Numbered from the stretch's first letter, positions 16,111 to 24,610 are shown. The stretch: DNA of 45,377 bases from NS-11 sp036505795 (GCA_036505795.1 DASXSU010000111.1:1-45377); one strand, 5' to 3'. Translations and numbers: made by a program. The notes: generated by a model from the sequence alone, not told the origin.

Positions 16111-16146
16111 TTAGCGTTTCTTTTTCGCCTTTTTCTTCGCTGGCAT
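16111..16146 (-). CDS. Mini-ORF 2 encoding the same 11-residue lysine-rich peptide
   Basis: From the ATG at 16146 to the TAA at 16111 the frame again reads MPAKKKAKKKR. GGAGGTGAG precedes it at ideal spacing, beginning only a few bases after the stop of the HARE-HTH gene. It is thus the second cistron of that operon, with mini-ORF 1 as the third. The two mini-ORFs share the leader sequence too, but differ in synonymous positions. It is too short for standard gene finders. Confidence 0.6.
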   Translation of the reverse strand: MPAKKKAKKKR

Positions 16147-16165
16147 TAATTCTCACCTCCTCCCG

Positions 16166-16681
16166 CTATACAGCCTGAAGTTTTTCTTCAACCGCTTCAA
16201 AGGTGTTCGGTGCGACCTTCCTGAATCGTCGATCTCTCTTCAAAGAGGTTGCTATCGATGTCACGGGTGTTTTGCCTTTAATGCGAAGGCCGCCTTCGAT
16301 GAGCCGATGGCAGATCTCCTTCGCGTGCATCGCCGAGCGAGCGTCCCGGAGAATGTGAAACGCAGCTTCGGACACACTCATCCCGACATATTTAGAGCGA
16401 CCGAGCAGAATTTCTCGTGATTGGTCGGTAACGTCTACGAGAGGGAAGGAACGGCCGCTTTTGTCTTTATCGGCATCGGTGACGATTTGGCTGGAGAGGC
16501 TGGCAAGCTTTGCTTTGTCTACCTCAACGCGGTAGATCGTCTCGGCGAGTTCTAGATACTTCTTGATCGTTGCAATTTCGTCATCGATTTTTTCACGCTT
16601 CTTTTGTAGATCCTGTAACCTGGACTTGTAGACGCTGATGCGCTGGTCCAAGCCCACCATTATGTCTTTTAATTCTTCCAA
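16166..16681 (-). CDS. Coiled-coil HARE-HTH (winged-helix) protein
   Basis: 171 residues if the TTG at 16681 is used, 164 from the ATG at 16660. Residues 1-65 form a long coiled coil (VYKSRLQDLQKKREKIDDEI). A linker is followed by a HARE-HTH domain from about residue 100 (SVSEAAFHILRDARSAMHAK, EICHRLIEGGLRIKGKTPVT, LKRDRRFRKVAPNTF). HARE-HTH modules occur in eukaryotic chromatin factors, RNA polymerase delta subunits and restriction enzymes, and are thought to bind DNA. Two lysine-rich mini-ORFs follow in the same transcription unit. A chromatin- or transcription-associated role is inferred. Confidence 0.75.
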   Translation of the reverse strand: MEELKDIMVGLDQRISVYKSRLQDLQKKREKIDDEIATIKKYLELAETIYRVEVDKAKLASLSSQIVTDADKDKSGRSFPLVDVTDQSREILLGRSKYVGMSVSEAAFHILRDARSAMHAKEICHRLIEGGLRIKGKTPVTSIATSLKRDRRFRKVAPNTFEAVEEKLQAV

Positions 16682-16706
16682 GCAAAGTCCCAGTAGCTTG
16701 ATTGGT

Positions 16707-16734
16707 ATTTAACACCTGCTTTAAAGCATGTCAA
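16707..16734 (-). promoter_or_regulatory. Promoter of the HARE-HTH/mini-ORF operon
   Basis: On the minus strand a perfect TTGACA (16729-16734), a 16-base spacer containing the palindrome GCTTTAAAGC, and a -10 TTAAAT (16707-16712) are followed by the TTG start at 16681. The transcript start would be near 16700, leaving a short leader and favouring the TTG or the ATG at 16660. Confidence 0.5.
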
Positions 16735-17029
16735 CAAAAAAAATTGTGTGGCAATTCTTCATACGCCTCTTTGCGAATTAAATGTGAGACATTACAGCGC
16801 GCTTTATGTCAGATGCGGTGATCTAATGAAAGCGTGCTTCGCATTACACATGATCTTCAATCGAGCGGCTAAAAGCGCTGGTTTTTCAGTCTTAAAATGA
16901 ATGTCTACACTCAAACAGCAGGGTGCATAGTGGCAATTCCCTAGTTTATTCAGTCCTTATAGGAATCGGGGCGCCACCACTATAGCTAGAAGAGACACAG
17001 GCGGGAAACGCAAGCCTGCTTTGATGGAA
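16735..17029. other. Gene-free stretch between two minus-strand operons
   Basis: An AT-richer intergenic stretch upstream of the HARE-HTH promoter and downstream of the BNR lipoprotein gene. I see no gene, no RNA gene and no strong terminator hairpin in it. It includes an A-rich run at 16736-16744. Confidence 0.4.
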
Positions 17030-18067
17030 TCAAACTTTCGGCTGCTGAACGGGGCGGGCTGCGGCGGGTGTGAGTGGCACCGATTTCCAGGATTTGCCGC
17101 CATTGAGGCTGCGAAAGAGCCCGCTGCCGTTCGTGCCGGCAAAAATAGTTTGCGGTTCCGTGGGGCTCAGTGCCATCGCCCTGATATTGAGAGTCGTCAA
17201 TCCATCGTTGGCCTGGGTCCAGTTTTCTCCGGCATCAATGGTTTTGTGAACGCCCCGTCGTGTGCCCGCATAGAGGATATCTGGAGTCAGGGGATCGACC
17301 AGTAAGACGCTGATATAGGCATCGGCCAAGCCTTTTTCGATGCGCTTCCAAGAAGCGCCGGCGTCTACAGTTTTGAATAACCCCTTGGTCGTGCCGGCGT
17401 AGACCGTGCCGGGACGCATCGGGTCCGTCACCACACTGTTCACGCCCAAGGCCATGGCCGCATCCAGCTTTTCTTTGGGGATGAGCCCGTTGTTCACGAG
17501 TTGCCAATTCGCTGTTCCATCCGTCGTTTTGTACACGCCGCCCGTCGTGCCGGCATACATTACATCTGAATTGTGGGGGTCCACGGCGATGGTCACGACA
17601 TAGTGCACTTCCTTCATCCCATGCATACGCTCAACCCAAAGACGACCGCCGTCTTTTGAACGAAAAACGCCCACCGTCGTGGCGGTGTAGATCGTGTCCG
17701 GGTCGGTGGGATGAAAGGCAAATTGGTTGACGACCGACACATGTTCCTTTAGTCCGGCATTATAGGGAGACCAGCTCTGCCCGCCGTCGGGACTTTTGTA
17801 GACGGCATCTCCCATCGTTCCGACGAACACATTGGACGGGCTGCGGGGATCAACTCCCAGGGTCAGCACTCGGAAGCTGCTCAAGTCTGTGGTGACTCTT
17901 CCCCATGTCGCTCCTCCGTCTCGCGTTTTGTACAGGGACTCATTGGTGGCAACGTAGATGATGTCGGGATTGCGAGGATGTGGAGCGATTGCGACAATCG
18001 TATCGCTCTGTTTTCCACACGCGTGAGTCAGCACCATTATGAGGCACGCGAGGACGATGCGGAACAT
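17030..18067 (-). CDS. BNR/Asp-box beta-propeller lipoprotein
   Basis: 345 residues from the ATG at 18067, preceded by GGGTGA. The N-terminus has a lipobox (LTHAC, cysteine 17), so it is an outer-membrane or periplasmic lipoprotein. Six Asp-box signatures of the form TRDGGATW, SPDGGQSW, SKDGGRLW, TVDAGASW, TIDAGENW and SLNGGKSW alternate with strands, giving a beta-propeller like Ycf48/HCF136 or VPS10-type domains. A binding or assembly-scaffold role is more likely than sialidase activity, because the Arg triad context is missing. It follows a CrtC/AttH-like gene by 46 bases, presumably as an operon. Confidence 0.8.
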   Translation of the reverse strand: MFRIVLACLIMVLTHACGKQSDTIVAIAPHPRNPDIIYVATNESLYKTRDGGATWGRVTTDLSSFRVLTLGVDPRSPSNVFVGTMGDAVYKSPDGGQSWSPYNAGLKEHVSVVNQFAFHPTDPDTIYTATTVGVFRSKDGGRLWVERMHGMKEVHYVVTIAVDPHNSDVMYAGTTGGVYKTTDGTANWQLVNNGLIPKEKLDAAMALGVNSVVTDPMRPGTVYAGTTKGLFKTVDAGASWKRIEKGLADAYISVLLVDPLTPDILYAGTRRGVHKTIDAGENWTQANDGLTTLNIRAMALSPTEPQTIFAGTNGSGLFRSLNGGKSWKSVPLTPAAARPVQQPKV

Positions 18068-18113
18068 CTTGGTCACCCGGAAAATCTCCACATGTTTAAC
18101 TGTCTGTGGACAG

Positions 18114-19265
18114 CTACAAGCGTCCGCGGAGAGCGGCAGCATAGCCGGTGAGCTCGGCATAGCCGGTCCCCGAGACAGCCCTGCCCTCGCGGGTTCCCGT
18201 AACTGTCACGCTTCCTTCCCAATAGGTTACCTGCGTGCTGGACTGCGTGACCAACTCTTGGCCGCTGACCGTCGGCGTCAGCTCAACGACGAGTTTGACG
18301 GATGGCACAGCGATTCGCCAACGGGCGGGATACCGTGCTCCGCTCTGTGGAGAGCGCCAGTGCTCAAGAACGTCAATTTGCACCTCTTCCCGTTTCAAAG
18401 CGAGTCCCGCTCCCTCTGTGGGAATCCATGTTCCGGCCGACGCCGGTTCAACTGAACCGTCCTGGCGGCGGATCTGATAAAACATGAGTTCACTGTGGTC
18501 CTGCATTTGGAGCGAGAACCAGTCCCAACCTACTTGCTCTTCCCGTAATTGATTGGTCCCAAATTCGTGATCCATCCAACTCAGCCCTGTGACCGGGATG
18601 GCTTGGCCATCAAGCACCAGCGTGCCTTGGCTTTTCATGCGGGTGAATGAGTAATAATGGGAGGTCTGGTCATCGCGCTCGCCTTTCCGGCTCACCCCTT
18701 GATGTCCGTGCACGACGGGCTCCTTCTCAGGCGTGAGTGTCAAATCCAGAACCCTGCCTTCGTCTCCCGCGTGGAGGACGTGGCCGGTTGCATTGCCGTG
18801 TGCGCGCCAGTCATCGATCCACACCGCCAGCCTGCCGGTTTCGGCGCCCGCAGCCCCGAGTGCCCCGCGGGACATCTTCTCGGAGAAGCGGAACGTTCCG
18901 TGGTCTTCGTCCGTCACGGCAAAGTGAGCGAAATAGATATTCCGCGTGGCCCATCGGGAGGGATTGCGCCGCACGGGCTCGGAGGCGATGGCGCGACGAA
19001 AGAAGGTGAGCTGATAGCCGTATCGATGGCGATCGGCGCTCAACAGATGTCCGGTGTAGTACCACCATTCGGTTTGGAAGTCGTCATGGCTGCCATGGTC
19101 CGAAGGAAAATGATACTCATAGCCCGGCAGCGCCGGTCGGAACGAGTGCTCCTGAGCGGAGGGATGCGAGGGGTTCACAAGAAATGCCAGGAGGCCGCAC
19201 GTCACGACCAAAATGGTTGTAAAGACGATCCATCGCTGTCTGATGCGGGTAGAGAGAAAACGCAT
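18114..19265 (-). CDS. CrtC/AttH-type lipocalin-like protein
   Basis: 383 residues from the ATG at 19265. A signal anchor (IVFTTILVVTCGLLAFLV) precedes two lipocalin-like domains. The signature DDFQTEWWYYTGHL is typical of the CrtC (hydroxyneurosporene synthase)/AttH family, as is the second-domain GLSWMDHEFGT. CrtC proteins hydrate carotenoids, whereas many other members have unknown lipid-related roles. Carotenoid genes are not present nearby, so I do not assign CrtC activity. The gene appears to be first in an operon with the BNR lipoprotein. Confidence 0.82.
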   Translation of the reverse strand: MRFLSTRIRQRWIVFTTILVVTCGLLAFLVNPSHPSAQEHSFRPALPGYEYHFPSDHGSHDDFQTEWWYYTGHLLSADRHRYGYQLTFFRRAIASEPVRRNPSRWATRNIYFAHFAVTDEDHGTFRFSEKMSRGALGAAGAETGRLAVWIDDWRAHGNATGHVLHAGDEGRVLDLTLTPEKEPVVHGHQGVSRKGERDDQTSHYYSFTRMKSQGTLVLDGQAIPVTGLSWMDHEFGTNQLREEQVGWDWFSLQMQDHSELMFYQIRRQDGSVEPASAGTWIPTEGAGLALKREEVQIDVLEHWRSPQSGARYPARWRIAVPSVKLVVELTPTVSGQELVTQSSTQVTYWEGSVTVTGTREGRAVSGTGYAELTGYAAALRGRL

Positions 19266-19352
19266 GGAGCTTCGTTCGCCAAGCGTACCATAGAGTCCGA
19301 CACGCGACAACTTCAGTGGTTCTTGTTAAGGATTTGACCAGCCGCGACCCCT

Positions 19353-19838
19353 ATGCTAGTCTCCGTCGCTGTGAGAGAAGTACGCCGCAATCTTTGGATC
19401 GGGTGGATGGAAACGCTCGACGGGATGGGCTATGTCACCGCGGGCTTCAGCTTCCTCGTCCTCGGGATGATTGTGTTTACTCACGCCTGGTACGCGTTCA
19501 TCACAACGTTTGCGAAGGGCGTGCTGCCGGCGGTGTTGGCGATGATTCACGATCTCTTGCTGGTGGTCATCCTTCTGGAACTCTTCCGCACGATCATTAA
19601 TTTTCTTAAAACCTACGTGATTACGTTGGAGCCGTTCCTCTATATCGGCATTATTGCGTCAACGCGGCGGATCCTCACGACAGGCGCGGAGGCCTACTCC
19701 GAAAATCTTTCGCAGGGCCAATTTGAACGGTACCTGCAGGATGTGGGGCTCAATGTCCTCGTGATTGTTGCGCTGGTATTTGCGGTCTACCTGGCGCGCA
19801 AACGCCCCCCTCTCGACGGAAACGCCCAACTCGGCTGA
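19353..19838 (+). CDS. PsiE-family membrane protein
   Basis: 161 residues with four hydrophobic helices. The family signatures seen are VVILLELFRTIINFLKT in the middle helix and YIGIIASTRRIL. PsiE (PF06146) was named as phosphate-starvation inducible in E. coli, but its function is unknown. Its stop is six bases from the convergent DUF4124 gene's stop. No strong ribosome binding site precedes the ATG. Confidence 0.85.
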   Translation: MLVSVAVREVRRNLWIGWMETLDGMGYVTAGFSFLVLGMIVFTHAWYAFITTFAKGVLPAVLAMIHDLLLVVILLELFRTIINFLKTYVITLEPFLYIGIIASTRRILTTGAEAYSENLSQGQFERYLQDVGLNVLVIVALVFAVYLARKRPPLDGNAQLG

Positions 19839-19844
19839 TTGCCC

Positions 19845-20363
19845 TCAGGGGCGCGGGCGAAACCGGTTCAAATTGCTGACTCGCCCCGACCGATCGAACT
19901 CCACCACGACAATCCAGTCACCGATATAACTGTACCGCAGCGCGTTGGAGACAGGGGCGATCAGTCCGGGCCCTCCCGTCAACGGCAAGCTGGAGATATA
20001 GGTGGGCGAACCGGCACGTGCGAGCACTTCCGCTTCGGGCATACCGATCGATAGCATTCGGAATACTTCGAACGACATATCGCTGGGAACAGGGGATTCC
20101 TCTACCAGTTTGGTGCGTTCCGGCGGCTGAACTGGTTCGACCTGTAAGAGGCGAGGCGCAACGCCGATGGCCGGAACCCGCGAAAACACGCCCAACTCGG
20201 ATACCGGCTCATACGCCACACACTTTTGATACTCTTTTGGTAAATTGGTGTAGATCTCAGTTCCATCCGGAGTCGCACACCGCCACATTTCTGCGGTCAC
20301 CAGTGCGGGCATCGCCAACGGAAAGCATAGCAGCAGAAGTGCAAAAGAACGACGGATTGTCAT
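19845..20363 (-). CDS. Exported DUF4124 protein with BamE/SmpA-like C-terminus
   Basis: 172 residues with GAGGAG eight bases before the ATG. A signal peptide ends near VTAEM. Residues 25-50 (WRCATPDGTEIYTNLPKEYQKCVAY) fit the DUF4124 module, which has paired cysteines. The C-terminal part (MLSIGMPEAEVLARAGSPT and YSYIGDWIVVVEFDRSGRVS) looks like the SmpA/BamE fold used in outer-membrane assembly. The function is not known. Confidence 0.75.
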   Translation of the reverse strand: MTIRRSFALLLLCFPLAMPALVTAEMWRCATPDGTEIYTNLPKEYQKCVAYEPVSELGVFSRVPAIGVAPRLLQVEPVQPPERTKLVEESPVPSDMSFEVFRMLSIGMPEAEVLARAGSPTYISSLPLTGGPGLIAPVSNALRYSYIGDWIVVVEFDRSGRVSNLNRFRPRP

Positions 20364-20458
20364 GGAGTCGACTCCTCATTAAGGGTTAAGTCCTTCCAGC
20401 TTATCCCTCAAGTGCGACTCCTAGCTCTGCATCTGTTGGTGGGGTATGGTATGCCCCC

Positions 20459-21538
20459 CTATTCGCACGTACTCCCCCCTTCTATTAGTGTGGATGACCG
20501 GGGCAAGACCTGCTCCATTGTACAGCTCTTCGGATCTTTGTCCGGCCGCCAGCGCAGAAAGACGCTGCCGTGGCGAAACCGGTTTTGCGAAAAGTAATCG
20601 TACCGAACCTCGCATACCAGCCGTGGCGAAAGCGGCACCCAGTCCATGTTTCGCTTGGCGGACCACCGGCTTGGTCCTCCGGGGGCCCTGCCCGTGAATC
20701 CTATTCCACCCTGTAACGGGGCGAGGCTTGTCAGCAATTCTTTTCGTTTCACATCGCTAAAGGATGACGTATGACCGACGAAGTTGAGCAGCCCCGCCGC
20801 GTCATACAGGCCGAGCAGCAGAGACCCTAGTTTCGCACCCGAATAGCGGAACCCGCCAACAACACAGTCGGCCGTTTTTAAATGTTTGATCTTGATCATC
20901 GCCTCGCGATCGCCGGTGTGGTACCGCTCATTCGCCTGCTTTGCCATCACGCCGTCCAGGCCCATCACGCTCATCTTCTTGAACCATTCTGACGCGAGCG
21001 CGCGATCGCGCGTGGCGGGAGAGAGCTCGATGGGCGAATGAGAAGGAATGTCTTCAAGAAATCGTTCGAGATGTGTTCGCCGGATGCTCAAGGGCTGATC
21101 TACAAGTAAACCTGCGCCTGATTCAAATAAAAGATCGAACGCAAAATACTTTGCCGGCGTTTCTCGGGACAATTTGCTGATTCTCGATTCTGCGGGATGA
21201 ATGCGCTGCAGAAGATCGTCGAACGAGAGGACGCCATTGACAGGGACAATGATTTCGCCGTCCAGCACAAAAGCCGCTGCCCGGAGGTCACGAAAGCCGG
21301 CGACCAGTTCCGGGAAATATCGCGCAAGCGGCTGGCCCGCCTTGGACTGGAGAACCACCTCGTCCTGCGAGCGAAATACCAGACACCGAAACCCGTCCCA
21401 CTTCGGTTCGAATTGCCAGCCTTCACCTTCCGGAAGCGTCTCGGCGCGGGTCGCCTCCATCGGCGCGTAAGGAATCGGCAGCGGCAGCGGCAGCTTCGGG
21501 AAGACGCTTGGTTCAAGGCGGGGCCGGGGCGTCCTCAT
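20459..21538 (-). CDS. ATP-dependent DNA ligase (LigD/LigC type)
   Basis: 359 residues. The nucleotidyl-transfer lysine is K46 in motif I (EPKWDGFR), followed by motif III-like FAFDLLF, motif IV (GLDGVMAKQAN) and motif V (AMIKIKHLK), then the OB-fold part with FTGRAPGGPSRW and CEVRYDYFS. This is the ligase module of bacterial NHEJ proteins without polymerase or nuclease domains. A Ku gene is not in the window. The gene begins inside the preceding FNR-like gene (26-base overlap), so translation is probably coupled. It seals nicks or ends using ATP. Confidence 0.88.
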   Translation of the reverse strand: MRTPRPRLEPSVFPKLPLPLPIPYAPMEATRAETLPEGEGWQFEPKWDGFRCLVFRSQDEVVLQSKAGQPLARYFPELVAGFRDLRAAAFVLDGEIIVPVNGVLSFDDLLQRIHPAESRISKLSRETPAKYFAFDLLFESGAGLLVDQPLSIRRTHLERFLEDIPSHSPIELSPATRDRALASEWFKKMSVMGLDGVMAKQANERYHTGDREAMIKIKHLKTADCVVGGFRYSGAKLGSLLLGLYDAAGLLNFVGHTSSFSDVKRKELLTSLAPLQGGIGFTGRAPGGPSRWSAKRNMDWVPLSPRLVCEVRYDYFSQNRFRHGSVFLRWRPDKDPKSCTMEQVLPRSSTLIEGGSTCE

Positions 21539-22244
21539 AGAATTTTTCCCGGTATATGGGGCATAGGCCTTTTTTCCGCACCGCGTCAGTCACGTCCTTC
21601 AGCATTCCGCTGTTGCCGCACAGGTAGACGGCGAGGTTCTCTACCGAAGTAATTCGCTCCTCAACGAGCCGTGTCACCCGTCCCCTTTCGCCCGTCCAGC
21701 CGTCATCGGGGCGGGACAACGTCATGATGAATCGGAAATTCGGATGAGTCGAGGCCAAGGCCTGAAGCTCGTCTTGATAATAGAGGTCGCGTTGATGGCG
21801 CACCCCCCAGATAAGCGTCACGGCGGATGAGCAGCCCCGCTCAAACAGCGTGAACAGCATCGAGCGAAAGGGCGCGATGCCCGTGGCGGTTGCGACAAAG
21901 AGATGATCGCGGTTGTGATCATCATGCAGATAGAACGCGCCGGCAGGACCCTTGAACTGCGTGACGTCTCCCGCCGCGAGACTGAACAAATAGCTGGATC
22001 CGGGGCCTCCCGGCACCAGATTGAGCAGCAGATCCAGAGTATCCGACCGGCTGGGGGGCGATGCAATCGAGTACGGGCGTGTAAGCGGAAACTTCTTGCC
22101 TTCCTGCTGGATCTCAAACGAAATAAATTGGCCTGCTTTGAATGCTATGGTGGCGGGGTCGCGCAGCCGGACGGCGATTTCCCGGACATCATGTGTTAAA
22201 TCTCGGTGCCCGCACACTTCTGCTTCAAACGATTGGATAGGCAT
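21513..22244 (-). CDS. Ferredoxin/flavodoxin-NADP reductase-like flavoprotein
   Basis: 243 residues. The FAD-binding RxYS motif is R56-P-Y-S59 (LTRPYSIAS). The NAD(P) half has ATATGIAPFRSML, a GxGxxP-like loop, IWGVRHQRDLYYQDE and YLCGNSGMLKDV near the end. It passes electrons between NAD(P)H and a ferredoxin or other acceptor. It overlaps the DNA ligase gene by 26 bases. No signal peptide, so cytoplasmic. Confidence 0.85.
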   Translation of the reverse strand: MPIQSFEAEVCGHRDLTHDVREIAVRLRDPATIAFKAGQFISFEIQQEGKKFPLTRPYSIASPPSRSDTLDLLLNLVPGGPGSSYLFSLAAGDVTQFKGPAGAFYLHDDHNRDHLFVATATGIAPFRSMLFTLFERGCSSAVTLIWGVRHQRDLYYQDELQALASTHPNFRFIMTLSRPDDGWTGERGRVTRLVEERITSVENLAVYLCGNSGMLKDVTDAVRKKGLCPIYREKFYEDAPAPP

Positions 22245-22288
22245 GATCTTTTTATTATACCGCGTACCGAATGAGGCGGGCGCCGGCG

Positions 22289-23989
22289 TTAGCTTTCCTG
22301 TTGGGCCTTCTCGATTTTCCCCCAGGTATCTCGCAGGGCGACTGTCCGATTGAAGATCAACTTTTCCTGGGACGATTCCGGATCTACGCAGAAGTAGCCT
22401 TGCCGCTCGAATTGGTAGCGGCTGAACGGCGCGGCGTTTTTGAGGCTTTCTTCGACCTTGCAGCCGGTCAGGCGCAGGAGGGAGTTGGGATTCAAATTTG
22501 CGGTGTAGTCCTGTCCATCCGGGACATTGCCCGCGTCGGGCTTCAGAAACAGATGCTCATACAATCGGACTTCGGCCTCCTGCGCGTGCGCGGCCGAGAC
22601 CCAGTGCAGCGTGCCCTTCACCTTCCGTCCGGCCTGCGGTCCCCCGCTTCTGGTCTCGGGATCGTAGGTGCAGCGCACCTCTATAACTTCGCCCGTCCGA
22701 TCGTCTTTCAATACGCCCACGCACTTAATAATATAGGCGTACCGAAGGCGCACCTCTTGTCCCGGCGTCAGGCGGAAAAACTTCTTCGGCGGGTCCTCAC
22801 GGAAGTCGTCTTGCTCGATATAGACCGTCCGCGAGAACGGAATCCTCCTCGTGCCCGCGCTCGGGTCTTCAGGATTGTTGACCGCCTCCAGGTCTTCGGT
22901 CCGATCTTCGGGATAGTTATCAATGACGACCCGCAGAGGGCGCAACACCGCCATCACTCGCGGCGCGCGGCGATTTAGATCTTCCCGGATGAAATGCTCA
23001 AGGAGTGCCATCTCGACCACGCCGTCCCGCTTCCCGACGCCAATGCGATCGCAAAAGGCACGGATCGCGTCGGGCGTATAACCCCGTCTGCGCAGCCCCT
23101 TGAGAGTCGGTAGCCGCGGGTCGTCCCATCCCGCGACATGTCTCTTTTCGATCAGGTCCAGGAGCTTCCGCTTGCTCATCACGGTATGGCTGAGACTCAA
23201 CCGAGCGAACTCAATCTGCTGGGGATGACAGAGGGCGCCCGACTGCTCCACGACCCAGTCGTACAGGGGGCGATGATCCTCGAATTCAAGGGTGCAGATC
23301 GAGTGGGTAATCCCTTCGATTGCATCGGAGAGCGGGTGGGCAAAATCGTAGGTCGGGTAGAGACTCCAGCTGTCTCCGGTGCGGTGGTGCGTTGCGTGAC
23401 GGATGCGGTAGAGGGTTGGGTCGCGCATGTTGACGTTGGGCGAAGCCATGTCGATCTTGGCACGGAGGACATGCGTACCGTCAGGGAACTCGCCCGCCCG
23501 CATCCTGGCGAAAAGGTCGAGGTTCTCTTCAACCGATCGCGTGCGATACGGACTGTTCTTTCCGGCCTCGGTCAAGGTGCCCCGATAACGACGGATGTCC
23601 TCCGCGCTCAAGCTGTCCACGTAGGCCTTACCCTTCGCCGTCAGGTGTACGGCGAACTGATAGAGACGCTCAAAGTAATCCGAGGCATAAAACATCCGAT
23701 CCTGCCAATCGAAGCCCATCCAGCGCACGTCATCCTGGATCGCCTCGACATACTCGATGTCTTCCTTGGTGGGGTTGGTATCGTCGAATCTGAGGTTCGT
23801 GATGCCGCCGAATTCCTGCGCAATCCCGAAGTTGAGGCAGATGGACTTCGCATGGCCGATGTGCAGATACCCGTTTGGCTCCGGTGGGAAACGTGTCACG
23901 ACCCGCCCGCCGTGTTTGCCGGTTTTCACATCGTTCTCCACGATCTCGCGGATAAAGTTCCCTGCCTGGGAAGCATCAGGCGGTTGCAT
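22289..23989 (-). CDS. glnS: Glutaminyl-tRNA synthetase
   Basis: 566 residues, the expected length. The HIGH motif is H43-I-G-H46 in PPEPNGYLHIGHAKS and the KMSKS motif is read as VMSKRKL. DDTNP, the class I Glx-specific signature, and the Gln-specific segment YDFAHPLSDAIEGITHS are present, followed by the anticodon-binding beta-barrels. GAGGAG precedes the ATG. Its presence means that this host charges tRNA-Gln directly and does not depend solely on the amidotransferase route. Confidence 0.97.
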   Translation of the reverse strand: MQPPDASQAGNFIREIVENDVKTGKHGGRVVTRFPPEPNGYLHIGHAKSICLNFGIAQEFGGITNLRFDDTNPTKEDIEYVEAIQDDVRWMGFDWQDRMFYASDYFERLYQFAVHLTAKGKAYVDSLSAEDIRRYRGTLTEAGKNSPYRTRSVEENLDLFARMRAGEFPDGTHVLRAKIDMASPNVNMRDPTLYRIRHATHHRTGDSWSLYPTYDFAHPLSDAIEGITHSICTLEFEDHRPLYDWVVEQSGALCHPQQIEFARLSLSHTVMSKRKLLDLIEKRHVAGWDDPRLPTLKGLRRRGYTPDAIRAFCDRIGVGKRDGVVEMALLEHFIREDLNRRAPRVMAVLRPLRVVIDNYPEDRTEDLEAVNNPEDPSAGTRRIPFSRTVYIEQDDFREDPPKKFFRLTPGQEVRLRYAYIIKCVGVLKDDRTGEVIEVRCTYDPETRSGGPQAGRKVKGTLHWVSAAHAQEAEVRLYEHLFLKPDAGNVPDGQDYTANLNPNSLLRLTGCKVEESLKNAAPFSRYQFERQGYFCVDPESSQEKLIFNRTVALRDTWGKIEKAQQES

Positions 23990-24312
23990 TCTGACTCCTC
24001 ACACCCTTTGGTTCTGCGCTCTCTCGTGGACAGCCATTTCTACCACAAATCCGTCCCCTTCGTCCTGGGCTCATCCGCTCGTTCTGGGCATTGTACTTTC
24101 GCCCATGGTGTATTCCTTAGTTGAAGATTTAAAGGACAGATTAGTCAGTTCTAATCCTACATCGGGCGCTGGCTGCCTCTACGGAGGCACCGGTCGCGCG
24201 CGGTTGTCCCGTTCGTGGCGTAAATACTCTGGATTACGAATGTCACCATATGGCACCCGCTGTGCTTATAGCTGATGTTAGCAGTTCACGAATTAACCAA
24301 TGGAGGACGATC
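23990..24312. other. Intergenic region between divergent glnS and the small secreted-protein gene
   Basis: Over 300 bases with no gene. It holds the sigma-54-like promoter at 24251-24267, facing plus. GCCTC/GAGGC at about 24174-24187 can form a small 5-bp stem. I see no recognised RNA family. Confidence 0.4.
24251..24267 (+). promoter_or_regulatory. Sigma-54-type promoter
   Basis: TGGCAC (24251-24256) and TGCTT (24263-24267) place GG and GC exactly ten bases apart, as in the -24/-12 consensus TGGCAC-N5-TTGC. Only one base of the core differs from consensus. Transcription would start near 24277, ahead of GGAGG and the ATG at 24313. Confidence 0.55.
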
Positions 24313-24552
24313 ATGAAAAAGATAGCTGTTGTGGTAAGTGCATTTGCTTTTGGACTGTCGCTTGGAATCCCGGTCTTCGCGGCTACCCCCGCTCCGGTTC
24401 CGGCACCGACGCCCAGCGTGGCGCCTGCTGCCCCAGCCAATGCCGACAATGTTCAACCAGTGAAAGGTAAGGTCAGCAAGAAGACCACGCATCGCAAGCA
24501 TGCAAAGAAAACCCAGAGCCCTGCTCCTGCTACCGTACCTGCGGTTCAGTGA
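24313..24552 (+). CDS. Small exported Pro/Ala- and Lys-rich protein
   Basis: 79 residues from the ATG at 24313, preceded by GGAGGACGATC. A clear signal peptide ends at VFAA. The mature part is Pro/Ala-rich (APVPAPTPSVAPAAP) and then basic (KVSKKTTHRKHAKKTQ), recalling acid-shock (Asr-type) periplasmic proteins, though no homology is claimed. A sigma-54-like promoter lies 46-62 bases upstream. Function is unknown. Confidence 0.7.
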   Translation: MKKIAVVVSAFAFGLSLGIPVFAATPAPVPAPTPSVAPAAPANADNVQPVKGKVSKKTTHRKHAKKTQSPAPATVPAVQ

Positions 24553-24610
24553 TTTGTTCCTCGCCGGGGTGGAGAAGGCTTCGCCCCGGCGCCCGGATAG
24601 GATTTTGCAA

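Noticed and set aside
18302..19337. Plus-strand frames opposite the CrtC/AttH-like gene
   Set aside because: They are antisense shadows of a well-supported gene with recognisable motifs.
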